A DNA stretch of 64,000 bases from Pseudomonas paraeruginosa PA7 (GTDB lineage Bacteria; Pseudomonadota; Gammaproteobacteria; Pseudomonadales; Pseudomonadaceae). Position 1 is the first letter of the stretch; every line of letters starts with the position of its first letter. A program made the position numbers and the translations under genes. The notes below the pieces were generated by a model. That model saw only the letters and a program-made list of their open reading frames with translations, did no database searches and was not told where the DNA came from. The DNA lies in assembly GCF_000017205.1 (NCBI RefSeq), contig NC_009656.1, forward strand, positions 3,166,001 through 3,230,000. Reading direction: 5' to 3'. Below are positions 27,019 through 35,165 of the stretch, piece by piece.

Positions 27019-28336
27019 GTTCAGCCTCGTTCGTGTCCAGGGAAATCAACAGGGTGCCGGCGATGAAGGTCGCCGAGCATAGGGCGAAGAAGCCCAGCAC
27101 CGCGGCATAGCCGCCCAGGTGCTGCAGCAGCAGCCCGACCAGGATCGGCACGGCGATGCCGCCGAGGCTGCCGGCCATGTTCATCACGCCACCGATCAGG
27201 CCGACCCGCGACGGCGCGGCGAGCAGAGCCGGGAAGCTCCAGTACAGGCTGCCCCACATCAGGAAGAAAGCGGTCAGCGCCAGCAGGGTCACGGCGGCAT
27301 AGGCGTCGCTCATGCCCGGCAAGAGCAGGAAGGCGACCAGCGCCACCAGCCCGGAGAACGTCAGCAGTCCCTTGGCCGCCAGGCCGCGGCGCACGCCCTT
27401 GCGGATCAGCAGGTCGCAGAGGAAGCCGCCGACCAGCGAGCCGATGGCGCCGCAGAGGAAGATCACGAAGGTCGCCGCGCCGATGCCCTTGATGTCGAAG
27501 CCGCGCGCCTGGGCCAGGTAGCTCGGCCCCCAGGTCAGCAGGCCGAAGAACACCATTGCCCAGCTGGCGCGGCCGAGGACGATGCCGGCCAGCGAACGGG
27601 AAGCGATGCCCAGGCCGCCGCTCGCCTGTCGGGCGGCGTCGGCCGGCGGCGCGGCGCGGTCGGCGTCGATCCTCTCCAGTTCGGCGGCGTTGACCCCGGG
27701 GTGCTCGCCGGGCCGGTCGCGCAGGTAGTGCCAGGCGAGCCAGGCCATGGCCAGGGTGGCGATGCCGGCGATGAAGAAGGCGCTGCGCCAGGAACCGAGC
27801 GCGGCGATCAGGTAGGCGATGACCAGGCCGCCGAGGGCGACGCCCAGTGGCCCGCCGCAATCCATCAGCACGGCGCCGCGGCTGCGCTCGCTGGCGCCCA
27901 GCCACAGCGAGTTGAGCTTGCCGCCGGAGGGGAACAGCGGCGCCTCCGCCGCGCCCAGGGCGACCCGCGCGAACATCAGCGACAGGCCGCCGCTGGCGAA
28001 GGCGGCGAGGGTCTGGAAGGCCCCCCAGAGCCCGGTGGACCAGCCGATCACCCGGCGCGGGCCGTAGCGGTCGATCAGCCAGCCGCCGGGAATCTGCAGC
28101 AATGCGTAGGCCCAGAAGAAGCTACTGAGGATCAGGCCCTGCATGCCTGGCGTCAGTTCGAATTCACCGGCGATGGTGGGCATGGCGATGGACAGGGAGA
28201 CGCGGTCGACCAGGTTGATCACGGTGAGCGCGAAGATGATGGCGAAGATGCGCCAGCGGACGTTGCTGGGTTTTGCGGCAGTGGCCTTTTTCTGGGCAGG
28301 ATCAGCCTGGAGCACGGCGGTCTGTGCCTGAACCAT
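27011..28336 (-). CDS. Second MFS transporter of the ACS family
   Basis: A 441-residue, 12-helix carrier. Signatures are ALTVINLVDRVSLSIAMP near residue 40 and SSFFWAYALLQIPGGWLIDRYG (in part: SFFWAYALLQIPGG) near residue 75, as in hexuronate and glucarate transporters. It is the first gene of the leftward MFS-amidohydrolase-PdxA2 operon and is divergent from the tctC gene. Two of the paired octamer motifs lie in the 265-bp divergent promoter region. Two ACS carriers in one locus suggest uptake of two related acids or of one acid and its lactone. Confidence 0.85.
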   Translation of the reverse strand: MVQAQTAVLQADPAQKKATAAKPSNVRWRIFAIIFALTVINLVDRVSLSIAMPTIAGEFELTPGMQGLILSSFFWAYALLQIPGGWLIDRYGPRRVIGWSTGLWGAFQTLAAFASGGLSLMFARVALGAAEAPLFPSGGKLNSLWLGASERSRGAVLMDCGGPLGVALGGLVIAYLIAALGSWRSAFFIAGIATLAMAWLAWHYLRDRPGEHPGVNAAELERIDADRAAPPADAARQASGGLGIASRSLAGIVLGRASWAMVFFGLLTWGPSYLAQARGFDIKGIGAATFVIFLCGAIGSLVGGFLCDLLIRKGVRRGLAAKGLLTFSGLVALVAFLLLPGMSDAYAAVTLLALTAFFLMWGSLYWSFPALLAAPSRVGLIGGVMNMAGSLGGIAVPILVGLLLQHLGGYAAVLGFFALCSATFIAGTLLISLDTNEAEHG

Positions 28337-28416
28337 GGGTCGTACCTCTTTTTTGTTGTTCTTGTGCTGCGGACCTGGGTTGGCAGGTCCGGCAGACCCA
28401 CTATCCGGCCTTGCAT

Positions 28417-28467
28417 CGATAACCGTCTAATCAAAGCTGCTCATATGGCCATTTCCCACGGTTATCG
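28417..28467. promoter_or_regulatory. Paired inverted octamers, copy 2 (candidate operator)
   Basis: CGATAACC (28417-28424) and GGTTATCG (28460-28467) are identical to copy 1 and separated by the same 35 bp. The pair lies 81-131 bp before the MFS start codon in the divergent MFS/tctC region. The interior sequences of the two copies are not alike, so only the octamers and the spacing are conserved. The spacing conservation argues for function. Confidence 0.6.
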
Positions 28468-28495
28468 CTTGGCGCTTCCTGCCCGCGTCTCCCAG

Positions 28496-28546
28496 GGATA
28501 ACCCGGGGCTATCGGTGTATGCCTTATTTTGAGTGGACGCTTATCG
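28496..28546. promoter_or_regulatory. Paired inverted octamers, copy 3 (candidate operator, one mismatch per side)
   Basis: GGATAACC (28496-28503) and GCTTATCG (28539-28546) each differ by one base from copies 1 and 2 and are again 35 bp apart. This pair ends about 55 bp before the tctC start codon. Having one pair close to each divergent gene fits one regulator controlling both directions. Confidence 0.55.
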
Positions 28547-28601
28547 GTTCGCTTCGCACACTCCGGCCTACCCATAACAACAACGACAATCAGAGGCCTC
28601 C

Positions 28602-29615
28602 ATGCGAACCGTATCCGCGCGCTCCATCCCGTCGCTCCTCGCCGCCTGCGCCCTGCTCTGCTGCGCCGCCCTGCCCGCCCTGGCGGACACCTGGAAACCC
28701 ACCGAGAACCTGGAGATCGTCGTGGCCGGCGGTCCCGGCGGCGGCACCGACCAGCTCGCCCGGCTGATCCAGTCGGCGATCAGCCAGAACAAGCTGCTCG
28801 AGGTCAATACCGTGGTGCTGAACAAGGGCGGCGGCAACGGCGCCGAGGCCTTCCTCGACCTGAAGCTGGCCAGGGGCGATGCGCACAGGCTGGTGATCGG
28901 CACCAACAACGTCTACCTGCTGCCGCTGGTGGCCAGGCTGGGCTACCAGTGGACCGACCTGACCCCGGTGGCGGCGGTCGCCGAGGACGATTTCATCCTC
29001 TGGACCTACCAGGCGGCGCCGTGGGCGGACGCCTCGGCATTCTTCGCCGATCTGAAGAAGGACGCGGCAGGCATGCGCTTCGGCGGCAGCCAGTCGAAGG
29101 ATGTCGACCAGACCCTCAGCCTGCTGCTCGGCAAGCAGGCCGGCGCCAGGCTGACCTACATCCCCTTCAAGAGCGGCAGCGAGGCCTCCATCCAACTGGC
29201 CGGCAAGCACATCGCCGCCAACCTCAACAACCCGGCGGAAAGCCTCAGCCAGTGGCGCGGCGGCCAGGTCAGGCCGCTCTGCGTGTTCAGCCACGAACGC
29301 ATGATCTACACCGCCAAGGTCACGGCGGAGCAGTCCTGGGCAGACATTCCCACCTGCCACGAACAGGGACTGGGCATCGACCAGTACCGCTTCCCGCGCA
29401 CGGTGTTCCTGCCCGGCGGCGTCAGCGACGCGCAGCGCGCCTTCTACGTCGAGTTGATGCGCAAGGTCAGCCAGACCGCCGAGTTCAAGGACTATGTCGC
29501 GCGTTCGGCGCTGGCCCCGACCTTCCTCGCTGGCGAGGAACTGGTGGCCTACATCGAGCGGGATCGCCAGCGCGCCATCCCGCTGTTCCGCGACGCCGGC
29601 TGGCTCCGCCAGTAA
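28602..29615 (+). CDS. Tripartite tricarboxylate transporter, substrate-binding subunit (TctC-like)
   Basis: A 337-residue periplasmic protein with a signal peptide ending near LPALA. The mature N-terminal WKPTENLEIVVAGGPGGGTDQLARLIQ (in part: VAGGPGGGTDQLARL) is the TctC/BugT family signature, where backbone groups of the GGG loop bind a carboxylate ligand. YIPFKSGSEA near residue 190 and an N-L-N-N-P loop are also typical. It heads the tctC-tctB-tctA operon and is divergent from an MFS gene. It probably captures the same organic acid family handled by the enzymes nearby. Confidence 0.9.
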   Translation: MRTVSARSIPSLLAACALLCCAALPALADTWKPTENLEIVVAGGPGGGTDQLARLIQSAISQNKLLEVNTVVLNKGGGNGAEAFLDLKLARGDAHRLVIGTNNVYLLPLVARLGYQWTDLTPVAAVAEDDFILWTYQAAPWADASAFFADLKKDAAGMRFGGSQSKDVDQTLSLLLGKQAGARLTYIPFKSGSEASIQLAGKHIAANLNNPAESLSQWRGGQVRPLCVFSHERMIYTAKVTAEQSWADIPTCHEQGLGIDQYRFPRTVFLPGGVSDAQRAFYVELMRKVSQTAEFKDYVARSALAPTFLAGEELVAYIERDRQRAIPLFRDAGWLRQ

Positions 29616-29642
29616 CGCCCGCCACGCGAACAGGAGACGCGC

Positions 29643-30173
29643 ATGTCCAGTTCATCCGACGCGCCGCTGGTGTCCACCCGCTGGGTGGAGATCGGCCTGG
29701 CGCTGTTCACCGCCGCCCTCGGCGCGCTCGTCATGTACGGCAGCCTGGATATCGGCATCGGCTGGGGCGACGCCGGTCCGGAAGCCGGCTACTTCCCCTT
29801 CTACATCGGCCTGCTGCTGAGCGCTGCCAGCCTCGGCAACCTGCTCATGGCGCTGTGGCGCTGGCACGCGCTGGGCTCGACGTTCGTCGCCCGCGCGGCG
29901 TTCCGCCGGGTGCTCGCGGTGTTCCTGCCGATCGCCGCCTACGTGGCGGCCATGCCGTTCGCCGGGATCTACCTCGCCTCCGCGTTGTTCATCGCCTGGT
30001 TCATGTGGCGCGACCGCAGCCGCGACGAACCCTACGGTGTGCCGCTGATCGTCACGCTGTCCTGCGGCGCGGCGCTGGCCAGCTACCTGGTCTTCGCCCT
30101 CTGGTTCAAGGTGCCGCTGGATGCCGGGGTACTGGCCGACCTCGCGGCCTACGTCGGGAGCGCCAGGCCATGA
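29643..30173 (+). CDS. Tripartite tricarboxylate transporter, small membrane subunit (TctB-like)
   Basis: A 176-residue inner-membrane protein with four hydrophobic segments, the usual TctB topology. Hydrophobic stretches are around residues 15-35, 50-65, 85-115 and 135-155. The sequence of TctB proteins is poorly conserved, so the call depends on size, topology and position between tctC and tctA. AGGAG precedes the start and its stop overlaps the tctA start (ATGA). Confidence 0.85.
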   Translation: MSSSSDAPLVSTRWVEIGLALFTAALGALVMYGSLDIGIGWGDAGPEAGYFPFYIGLLLSAASLGNLLMALWRWHALGSTFVARAAFRRVLAVFLPIAAYVAAMPFAGIYLASALFIAWFMWRDRSRDEPYGVPLIVTLSCGAALASYLVFALWFKVPLDAGVLADLAAYVGSARP

Positions 30174-31690
30174 GCGAATTCGATTCCCTGATGCAGGGCA
30201 TGAGCCTGGTTCTCAGCGCCCATCACCTCGGCCTGATGGTCATCGGCGTGCTGCTCGGCATCCTGGTCGGCGTGCTGCCGGGCCTCGGTGCGCCGAACGG
30301 GGTGGCGCTGCTGCTGCCGCTGACCTTCAGCATGTCGCCGGTGGCGGCGATCATCCTGCTTTCCTGCATGTACTGGGGCGCGCTGTTCGGCGGCTCGATC
30401 ACCTCGATCCTGTTCAATATCCCCGGCGAGCCGTCGTCGGTGGCCACCACCTTCGACGGCTATCCGATGGCGCGCAACGGCCGGGCCGGCGAAGCGCTGA
30501 CCGCCGCCTTCACCTCGGCGCTCCTCGGGGCGCTGGCCGGCGTGCTGCTGCTGACCTTTCTGTCCACCCATATCGCTCGCTTCGCCCTGGCGTTCAGCTC
30601 GCCCGAGTTCTTCGCCGTCTACCTGCTGGCGTTCTGCACCTTCATCGGCATGAGCAGGAACCCGCCATTGAAGACCCTGGTGGCGATGACGATCGGCTTC
30701 GCCATGGCCGCGGTGGGCATGGATACCGTGTCCGGCGACCTGCGCCTGACCTTCGACCAGCCCTGGTTGCTCTCCGGGCTGAGTTTCGAGGTGGCGGTGA
30801 TCGGTCTGTTCGGCATCGGCGAGATCCTCTGCACGGTGGAGGAAGGCCTGGTGTTTCGCGGCGAGCGCGCACGCATCACGCCGAGGGTGATCCTGCGTAC
30901 CTGGGCCAGGCTGCCGCGCTACTGGCTGACCTGGCTGCGCAGCGCGCTGGTCGGCTGCTGGATGGGCGTCACTCCGGGCGGCCCCACCGCCGCCTCGTTC
31001 ATGAGCTACAGCCTGGCGCGGCGCTTCTCGAAGAACCGCGAGAACTTCGGCAAGGGCGAGGTGGAAGGCGTGATCGCTCCGGAGACTGCCGACCACAGCG
31101 CCGGCACCAGTGCCCTGCTGCCGATGCTGACACTCGGCATCCCGGGCTCTGCGACCGCCGCGGTGATGCTCGGCGGCCTGATGATCTGGGGGCTGCATCC
31201 CGGGCCGACGCTGTTCGTCGAACAGCACGACTTCGTCTGGGGCCTGATCGCCAGCATGTACCTGGGCAACGTGGTGAGCCTGATCGTGGTACTGGCGACC
31301 GTGCCGCTGTTCGCCTCGATCCTGCGGATTCCGTTCGCCATCGTCGCGCCGATCATCGTCATGGTCTGCGCCATCGGTGCCTACTCGGTGCACAACGCCA
31401 TGCTCGACGTGGTCCTGATGCTGCTGTTCGGCGCGCTCGGCTACCTGTTCAAGAAACTCGGCTACCCCATCGCCCCGCTGGTGCTCGCCGCGGTGCTCGG
31501 CGACAAGGCCGAGGATGCGTTCCGCCAATCGATGCTGTTCTCCGATGGGCAACTCTCGGTGTTCTGGTCCAACCCGCTGGTTGCCAGCCTGACTGGCGCG
31601 GCGCTGGCGATGTTGTTCTGGCCGTTGCTGGCGCGCTGCGCCGGGTCGCTGCTCCGGCGTGGCCGACGGGCTCTTCGGCATGCCGCCTGA
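30170..31690 (+). CDS. Tripartite tricarboxylate transporter, large permease subunit (TctA-like)
   Basis: A 506-residue inner-membrane permease with about 12 helices. The two conserved glycine-rich motifs of TctA are present: LVGVLPGLGAPNGVA near residue 38 and MLTLGIPGSATAAVMLGG near residue 325. The start at 30170 overlaps the tctB stop, so translation is coupled. With TctC and TctB it would form an ion-gradient-driven carboxylate importer. The LysR gene follows 67 bp later on the same strand. Confidence 0.92.
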   Translation: MSEFDSLMQGMSLVLSAHHLGLMVIGVLLGILVGVLPGLGAPNGVALLLPLTFSMSPVAAIILLSCMYWGALFGGSITSILFNIPGEPSSVATTFDGYPMARNGRAGEALTAAFTSALLGALAGVLLLTFLSTHIARFALAFSSPEFFAVYLLAFCTFIGMSRNPPLKTLVAMTIGFAMAAVGMDTVSGDLRLTFDQPWLLSGLSFEVAVIGLFGIGEILCTVEEGLVFRGERARITPRVILRTWARLPRYWLTWLRSALVGCWMGVTPGGPTAASFMSYSLARRFSKNRENFGKGEVEGVIAPETADHSAGTSALLPMLTLGIPGSATAAVMLGGLMIWGLHPGPTLFVEQHDFVWGLIASMYLGNVVSLIVVLATVPLFASILRIPFAIVAPIIVMVCAIGAYSVHNAMLDVVLMLLFGALGYLFKKLGYPIAPLVLAAVLGDKAEDAFRQSMLFSDGQLSVFWSNPLVASLTGAALAMLFWPLLARCAGSLLRRGRRALRHAA

Positions 31691-31757
31691 GCCTGTGCCT
31701 GGCGGCGGGGTGGATTTCTTGTCACCCTGGGTTTCCCCGCCGCCAGCGAGATACGCC

Positions 31758-32705
31758 ATGTCCCGGATTCCCGACGCCAGCATCATCCACAGCCGCCTGC
31801 GGCTGCGCCAGTTGCGCCTGATGCTGGCCCTGGAGGAACTCGGCTCGCTGCGCCGCGCCGCCGACGAGATCGGCATGACCCAGCCGGCGGCGACCAAGAT
31901 GCTCCACGAGGCCGAAGACCTGCTCGGCGTCGAGCTGTTCGAGCGCTTGCCGCGCGGCATGCGCGCGACACCTTTCGGCGAGACGCTGATCTACTACTCG
32001 CGGATGATCTTCGCCGAGCTGTCCGGGATGCGCGAGGAACTGGTCGCGCTGGAGTCCGGCAACCTCGGCCGGGTCACCGTCGGGGCGATCCCGGCGCTGG
32101 CCTCGAGCCTGCTCACCCGCACCATCGCCACCCTGAAGCAGAGTCATCCACGGCTGTCGATGAGCATCCAGGTGGATACCAGCGACGTGCTGGTCCAGGC
32201 CCTGCAACAGGACCAGCTGGACGTGGTGCTCGGGCGCATCCCCAGCGGGGCGCGCACCGACGACCTGGTGTTCGACAGCCTCGGCGAGGAGGAGCTCTGC
32301 GTGGTGGTCGGCGCGCAGAACCCGTTGTCGCAGGCACGCAAGCTGGACTGGGGCGAGTTGCAGGAGCTGACCTGGGTGTTGCAGCAGCACCCCAGCCCGA
32401 TGCGCGGGATCGTCAACCAGGCCTTCCACAATGCGCGCATCGACCTGCCGAGCAGTATCGTCGAGACTACCTCGATCATGACCCTGCTCTCCCTGCTGCA
32501 GCAGACCGACATGATCGGCATCACCCCGCGCTCGGTGATCGAGGACTACCCGGGCAAGCACCTGCTGGCGATCCTGCCGATCCAGCTGGAGCCGCGCCTG
32601 CCGCCCTACGGCCTGATCACCCGACGCAACCGGGTCCACTCCTCGGCGATGCAGACCTTCATGGCCAGCGTGCATGCCGAACAGGCGCGGCAACTGGCGA
32701 AGTGA
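31758..32705 (+). CDS. LysR-family regulator (GbpR-like), probable regulator of the acid-sugar locus
   Basis: The start at 31758 (MSRIPDASIIHSRL) gives 315 residues; the longer frame overlaps tctA and is not expected. The helix-turn-helix is LGSLRRAADEIGMTQPAATKML (in part: RRAADEIGMTQPAATK) near residues 30-50, and the C-terminal effector domain begins near residue 105. The RLRLRQLRLMLALEE start is typical of the GbpR/PcaQ branch, which responds to sugars and aromatic acids. It is co-directional with tctCBA. The three inverted-octamer sites in the locus are its most likely operators, by inference only. I recall it as PA2206. Confidence 0.85.
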   Translation: MSRIPDASIIHSRLRLRQLRLMLALEELGSLRRAADEIGMTQPAATKMLHEAEDLLGVELFERLPRGMRATPFGETLIYYSRMIFAELSGMREELVALESGNLGRVTVGAIPALASSLLTRTIATLKQSHPRLSMSIQVDTSDVLVQALQQDQLDVVLGRIPSGARTDDLVFDSLGEEELCVVVGAQNPLSQARKLDWGELQELTWVLQQHPSPMRGIVNQAFHNARIDLPSSIVETTSIMTLLSLLQQTDMIGITPRSVIEDYPGKHLLAILPIQLEPRLPPYGLITRRNRVHSSAMQTFMASVHAEQARQLAK

Positions 32706-32786
32706 CCGGCGCTAGCACAAATGAGCTAATAGCCGCGAGCCGGCTGGACCTCTAACATCCTGCGGTATTTCAACGGAGTGAATGCC

Positions 32787-33263
32787 ATGCCCTCGATCAA
32801 GCCCTTCGGTCTCGCCCTGCTCGTCCTCGGTCTCAGCGCCTGCGCCTCCCTCGGCCAGTCGGGGAATCGCGACAACGAGGTCCAGGTCGCCGCACAGAAG
32901 CTCATCGGCCAGCCCGCCGGCAAGGCCTTCGAACTGTTCGGCAAGCCCGACCAGGGCCTTGGCCCTTCGTCCTACGGTAGCGGCGGCTTCTACGCCTGGA
33001 ACCGCGTGCGGACCCACATGGGGCCGGACAAGGTCTTCATACAGACCGGCAGCGAGTACGTCGGCCAGCGCGAGACCTGGGTCGGCGTCGGTGGCCAGGG
33101 GGTCGCCGGCATGGCGCCGGTGAGCAGCGAGGCGGTCTATCGCAAGACCGGCTACTACGAGAACCAGACCATCCTCGACTATTTCTGCAGCATCACCCTG
33201 TACACCGACAGCCGGGACATCATCACCAACGCCAGCGTGATCGACTGCCGGGACAGCCGCTGA
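32787..33263 (+). CDS. Small lipoprotein of unknown function
   Basis: The start is placed at the ATG at 32787 because ACGGAG sits eight bases before it; an overlapping GTG at 32778 lies on that site. A signal peptide ends in the lipobox LSAC, so the mature protein of about 140 residues is lipid-anchored. It contains KAFELFGKPDQGLG, which resembles small outer-membrane assembly-type lipoproteins, and three further cysteines near the C-terminus. The second residue after the lipidated cysteine is serine, which suggests outer-membrane sorting. I recall a hypothetical gene here in PAO1 (PA2205); no function is known to me. Confidence 0.75.
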   Translation: MPSIKPFGLALLVLGLSACASLGQSGNRDNEVQVAAQKLIGQPAGKAFELFGKPDQGLGPSSYGSGGFYAWNRVRTHMGPDKVFIQTGSEYVGQRETWVGVGGQGVAGMAPVSSEAVYRKTGYYENQTILDYFCSITLYTDSRDIITNASVIDCRDSR

Positions 33264-33379
33264 CGGCGGCCGCCAGGCCTCGACCCGCCTTCCCGACGAC
33301 GAAACCCGGCGCGGGAACCTCGGCGGTCATGGCCTTGCGCTATCGTTTTTTATTTCCTTGAATCCTTGTTTTCATGGTT

Positions 33380-33400
33380 CTTATTTCTTTTGGAAATAAG
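33380..33400. promoter_or_regulatory. AT-rich inverted repeat before the amino-acid ABC genes
   Basis: CTTATTTC (33380-33387) and GAAATAAG (33393-33400) are perfect inverted octamers with a five-base gap, in a markedly AT-rich patch within GC-rich DNA. It lies 162 bp before the binding-protein start codon, in a 298-bp intergenic region with no gene. It may be an operator for that operon or part of a terminator after the lipoprotein gene; the T-runs around it allow either. Confidence 0.4.
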
Positions 33401-33561
33401 ATAGATCGATTCATTCTTTTCTCCCGACCTTGGGCCCCTGCCAAACTCCTTTCGCCACGGGATACCCCCGCGCCGACACGGCGGCATTCCCATCCGGAAT
33501 GCCCGCCCCCCATTGCAAGGCCCTGATCGTCGATCACGGCCGACAAGGAGCTGGAACTTTC

Positions 33562-34368
33562 ATGAAGAAACTCCCTGCCATCACCGCCCTCGCCCTCGCC
33601 CTGGTCTCCGGCCTGGCCCAGGCCGATCGCCTGGAGGACATCCGCAAGGCCGGCGTGCTGCGCGTCGCGTCCTTCGACAGCAACCCGCCGTTCGGTTTCG
33701 TCGACGCCAAGAGCAAGCAGATCGAAGGCCTCGACGTCGACTACGCCAAGGCCCTGGCCGACAAGCTGGGTGTCCGCCTGCAAGTGCTGCCGACCAACCC
33801 GGCCAACCGCATCCCGCTGCTGACGGCGAACAAGGTCGACCTGGTCCTGGCCAACTTCACCATCACCCCGGAGCGCGCCCAGCAGGTGGACTTCAGCATC
33901 CCCTACTTCTCCTCCGGCCAGCAGTTCATCGTCAAGAAAGGCACCCTGACCTCGCCGGAAGTCCTCAACAAGTGGCGGGTCGGCGTGGACAAGGGCACGG
34001 TCAACGAAGGCGTGCTGCGCGAGAAGTTCCCCGGCGCCAAGGTCATAGCCTACGACGACACGCCCTTCGCCTTCACCGCCCTGCGCAACGGCCAGGTCCA
34101 GGCCATCACCCAGGACGGTCCGAAACTGATCGGCCTGCTGGCCAACGTGCCCGACCGCGACAAGTACGAAGTGCCGCCCTTCACCATTTCCAACGACCTG
34201 ATCGGCGTCGGTATACCCAAGGGCGAGAAGGCCCTGACCGAATTCGTCGACAAGAGCCTGCGCGAGCTGGAGCAGGACGGCCAGGCGCAGAAGATCTACG
34301 ACACCTGGTTCGGTCCGCAGACCAAGACCCCGCTGGCGCGCCTGTACAGGATCGGCGACAAGAGCTGA
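33562..34368 (+). CDS. Amino-acid ABC transporter periplasmic binding protein
   Basis: A 268-residue protein starting MKKLPAIT, with AAGGAG upstream and a signal peptide cleaved after AQA. The mature part is a family 3 solute-binding protein: RLEDIRKAGVLRVA at its start, FDSNPPFGF, and DLVLANFTITPERAQQVDFS (in part: ITPERAQQVDF) in the middle. Family 3 members bind polar or acidic amino acids. A strong terminator follows it, and two permease genes come after, but no ATPase gene is present in the cluster. Confidence 0.9.
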   Translation: MKKLPAITALALALVSGLAQADRLEDIRKAGVLRVASFDSNPPFGFVDAKSKQIEGLDVDYAKALADKLGVRLQVLPTNPANRIPLLTANKVDLVLANFTITPERAQQVDFSIPYFSSGQQFIVKKGTLTSPEVLNKWRVGVDKGTVNEGVLREKFPGAKVIAYDDTPFAFTALRNGQVQAITQDGPKLIGLLANVPDRDKYEVPPFTISNDLIGVGIPKGEKALTEFVDKSLRELEQDGQAQKIYDTWFGPQTKTPLARLYRIGDKS

Positions 34369-34393
34369 GCGGCCCGCTTCGCCCGCACCACCG

Positions 34394-34422
34394 CGCGCCT
34401 CACTTCGCTGAGGCGCGTTTTT
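34394..34422 (+). terminator. Intrinsic terminator between binding-protein and permease genes
   Basis: CGCGCCTCA (34394-34402) and TGAGGCGCG (34409-34417) form a perfect 9-bp stem with a six-base loop, followed by TTTTT. Its location inside the operon should reduce expression of the permeases relative to the binding protein, a common arrangement in ABC importers. Confidence 0.85.
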
Positions 34423-34447
34423 CGTTCTACCCGACGGAATCCCGCAC

Positions 34448-35164
34448 ATGTTCGGCGAACTTCTCGCCCCGCAGTACCTGCGCTGGTTGCTCGACGGCTT
34501 CCTGCTGACCCTCGGCCTTTCCCTGCTCAGTTGCCTGCTCGCCACTCTGGTCGGCGCCCCCCTGGCCATCGCCCGGCTGTCGCGCCGGCGCCTGCTGTCC
34601 TGGCCGGCGCGCGCCTACCTGGCGCTGTTCCGCAATACCCCGCTGCTGGTGCAGCTGTTCTTCTGGTACTTCGGCGTTCCCGCGCTGCTGCCGGAGGAAC
34701 TGGTGAGCTGGCTGAACACGCCGCACGAGACGCCCCTGCTCGACTGGCCGTCCTTCGAGTTCCTCGCCGGCGCCTGGGGATTGACCCTGTACACGTCGGC
34801 CTTCGTCGCCGAGGAGTTCCGCGCCGGCATCGCCTCGGTACGCCCCGAGCAGCGCGCCGCCGGCCTCGCCCTGGGGCTGACCCAGCGCCAGGTATGGCGC
34901 GTGGTGGTGCTGCCGCAGGCCCTGCGCACGGCCCTGCCGCCGCTGCTCGGGCAGTACATGAATGCGCTGAAGAACTCCTCGCTGGCGATGGCCATCGGCC
35001 TGGCCGAGCTGTCCTACGCTTCGCGCCAGGTGGAAACCGAAACCTTCAAGACCTTCCAGGCCTTCGGCATCGCCACCCTCCTCTACATCGGCGCCATCGC
35101 CCTGATCGAAGCCTTCGGCCAGGCGTTGCAGCAGACCCGCCGCTATCGCCAGGGAGGTGCCTGA
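34448..35164 (+). CDS. Amino-acid ABC transporter permease (first)
   Basis: A 238-residue HisM/GlnP-type permease with about five hydrophobic helices. The EAA motif that contacts the ATPase is visible as AAGLALGLTQRQVWRVVVLPQA (in part: GLALGLTQRQVWRVV) near residues 140-160, and FRNTPLLVQLFFWYFG near residue 60 is the family signature. It starts 26 bp after the terminator and ends 1 bp before the second permease start codon. The intact EAA loop implies an ATPase must be supplied from elsewhere. Confidence 0.9.
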   Translation: MFGELLAPQYLRWLLDGFLLTLGLSLLSCLLATLVGAPLAIARLSRRRLLSWPARAYLALFRNTPLLVQLFFWYFGVPALLPEELVSWLNTPHETPLLDWPSFEFLAGAWGLTLYTSAFVAEEFRAGIASVRPEQRAAGLALGLTQRQVWRVVVLPQALRTALPPLLGQYMNALKNSSLAMAIGLAELSYASRQVETETFKTFQAFGIATLLYIGAIALIEAFGQALQQTRRYRQGGA

Positions 35165-35165
35165 G

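Noticed and set aside
28529-31690. A 1053-codon open frame covering the tctC-tctB-tctA region.
   Set aside because: It reads the tctC and tctB genes out of frame with Arg/Gly/Pro-rich nonsense and becomes real only from the tctA start at 30170.
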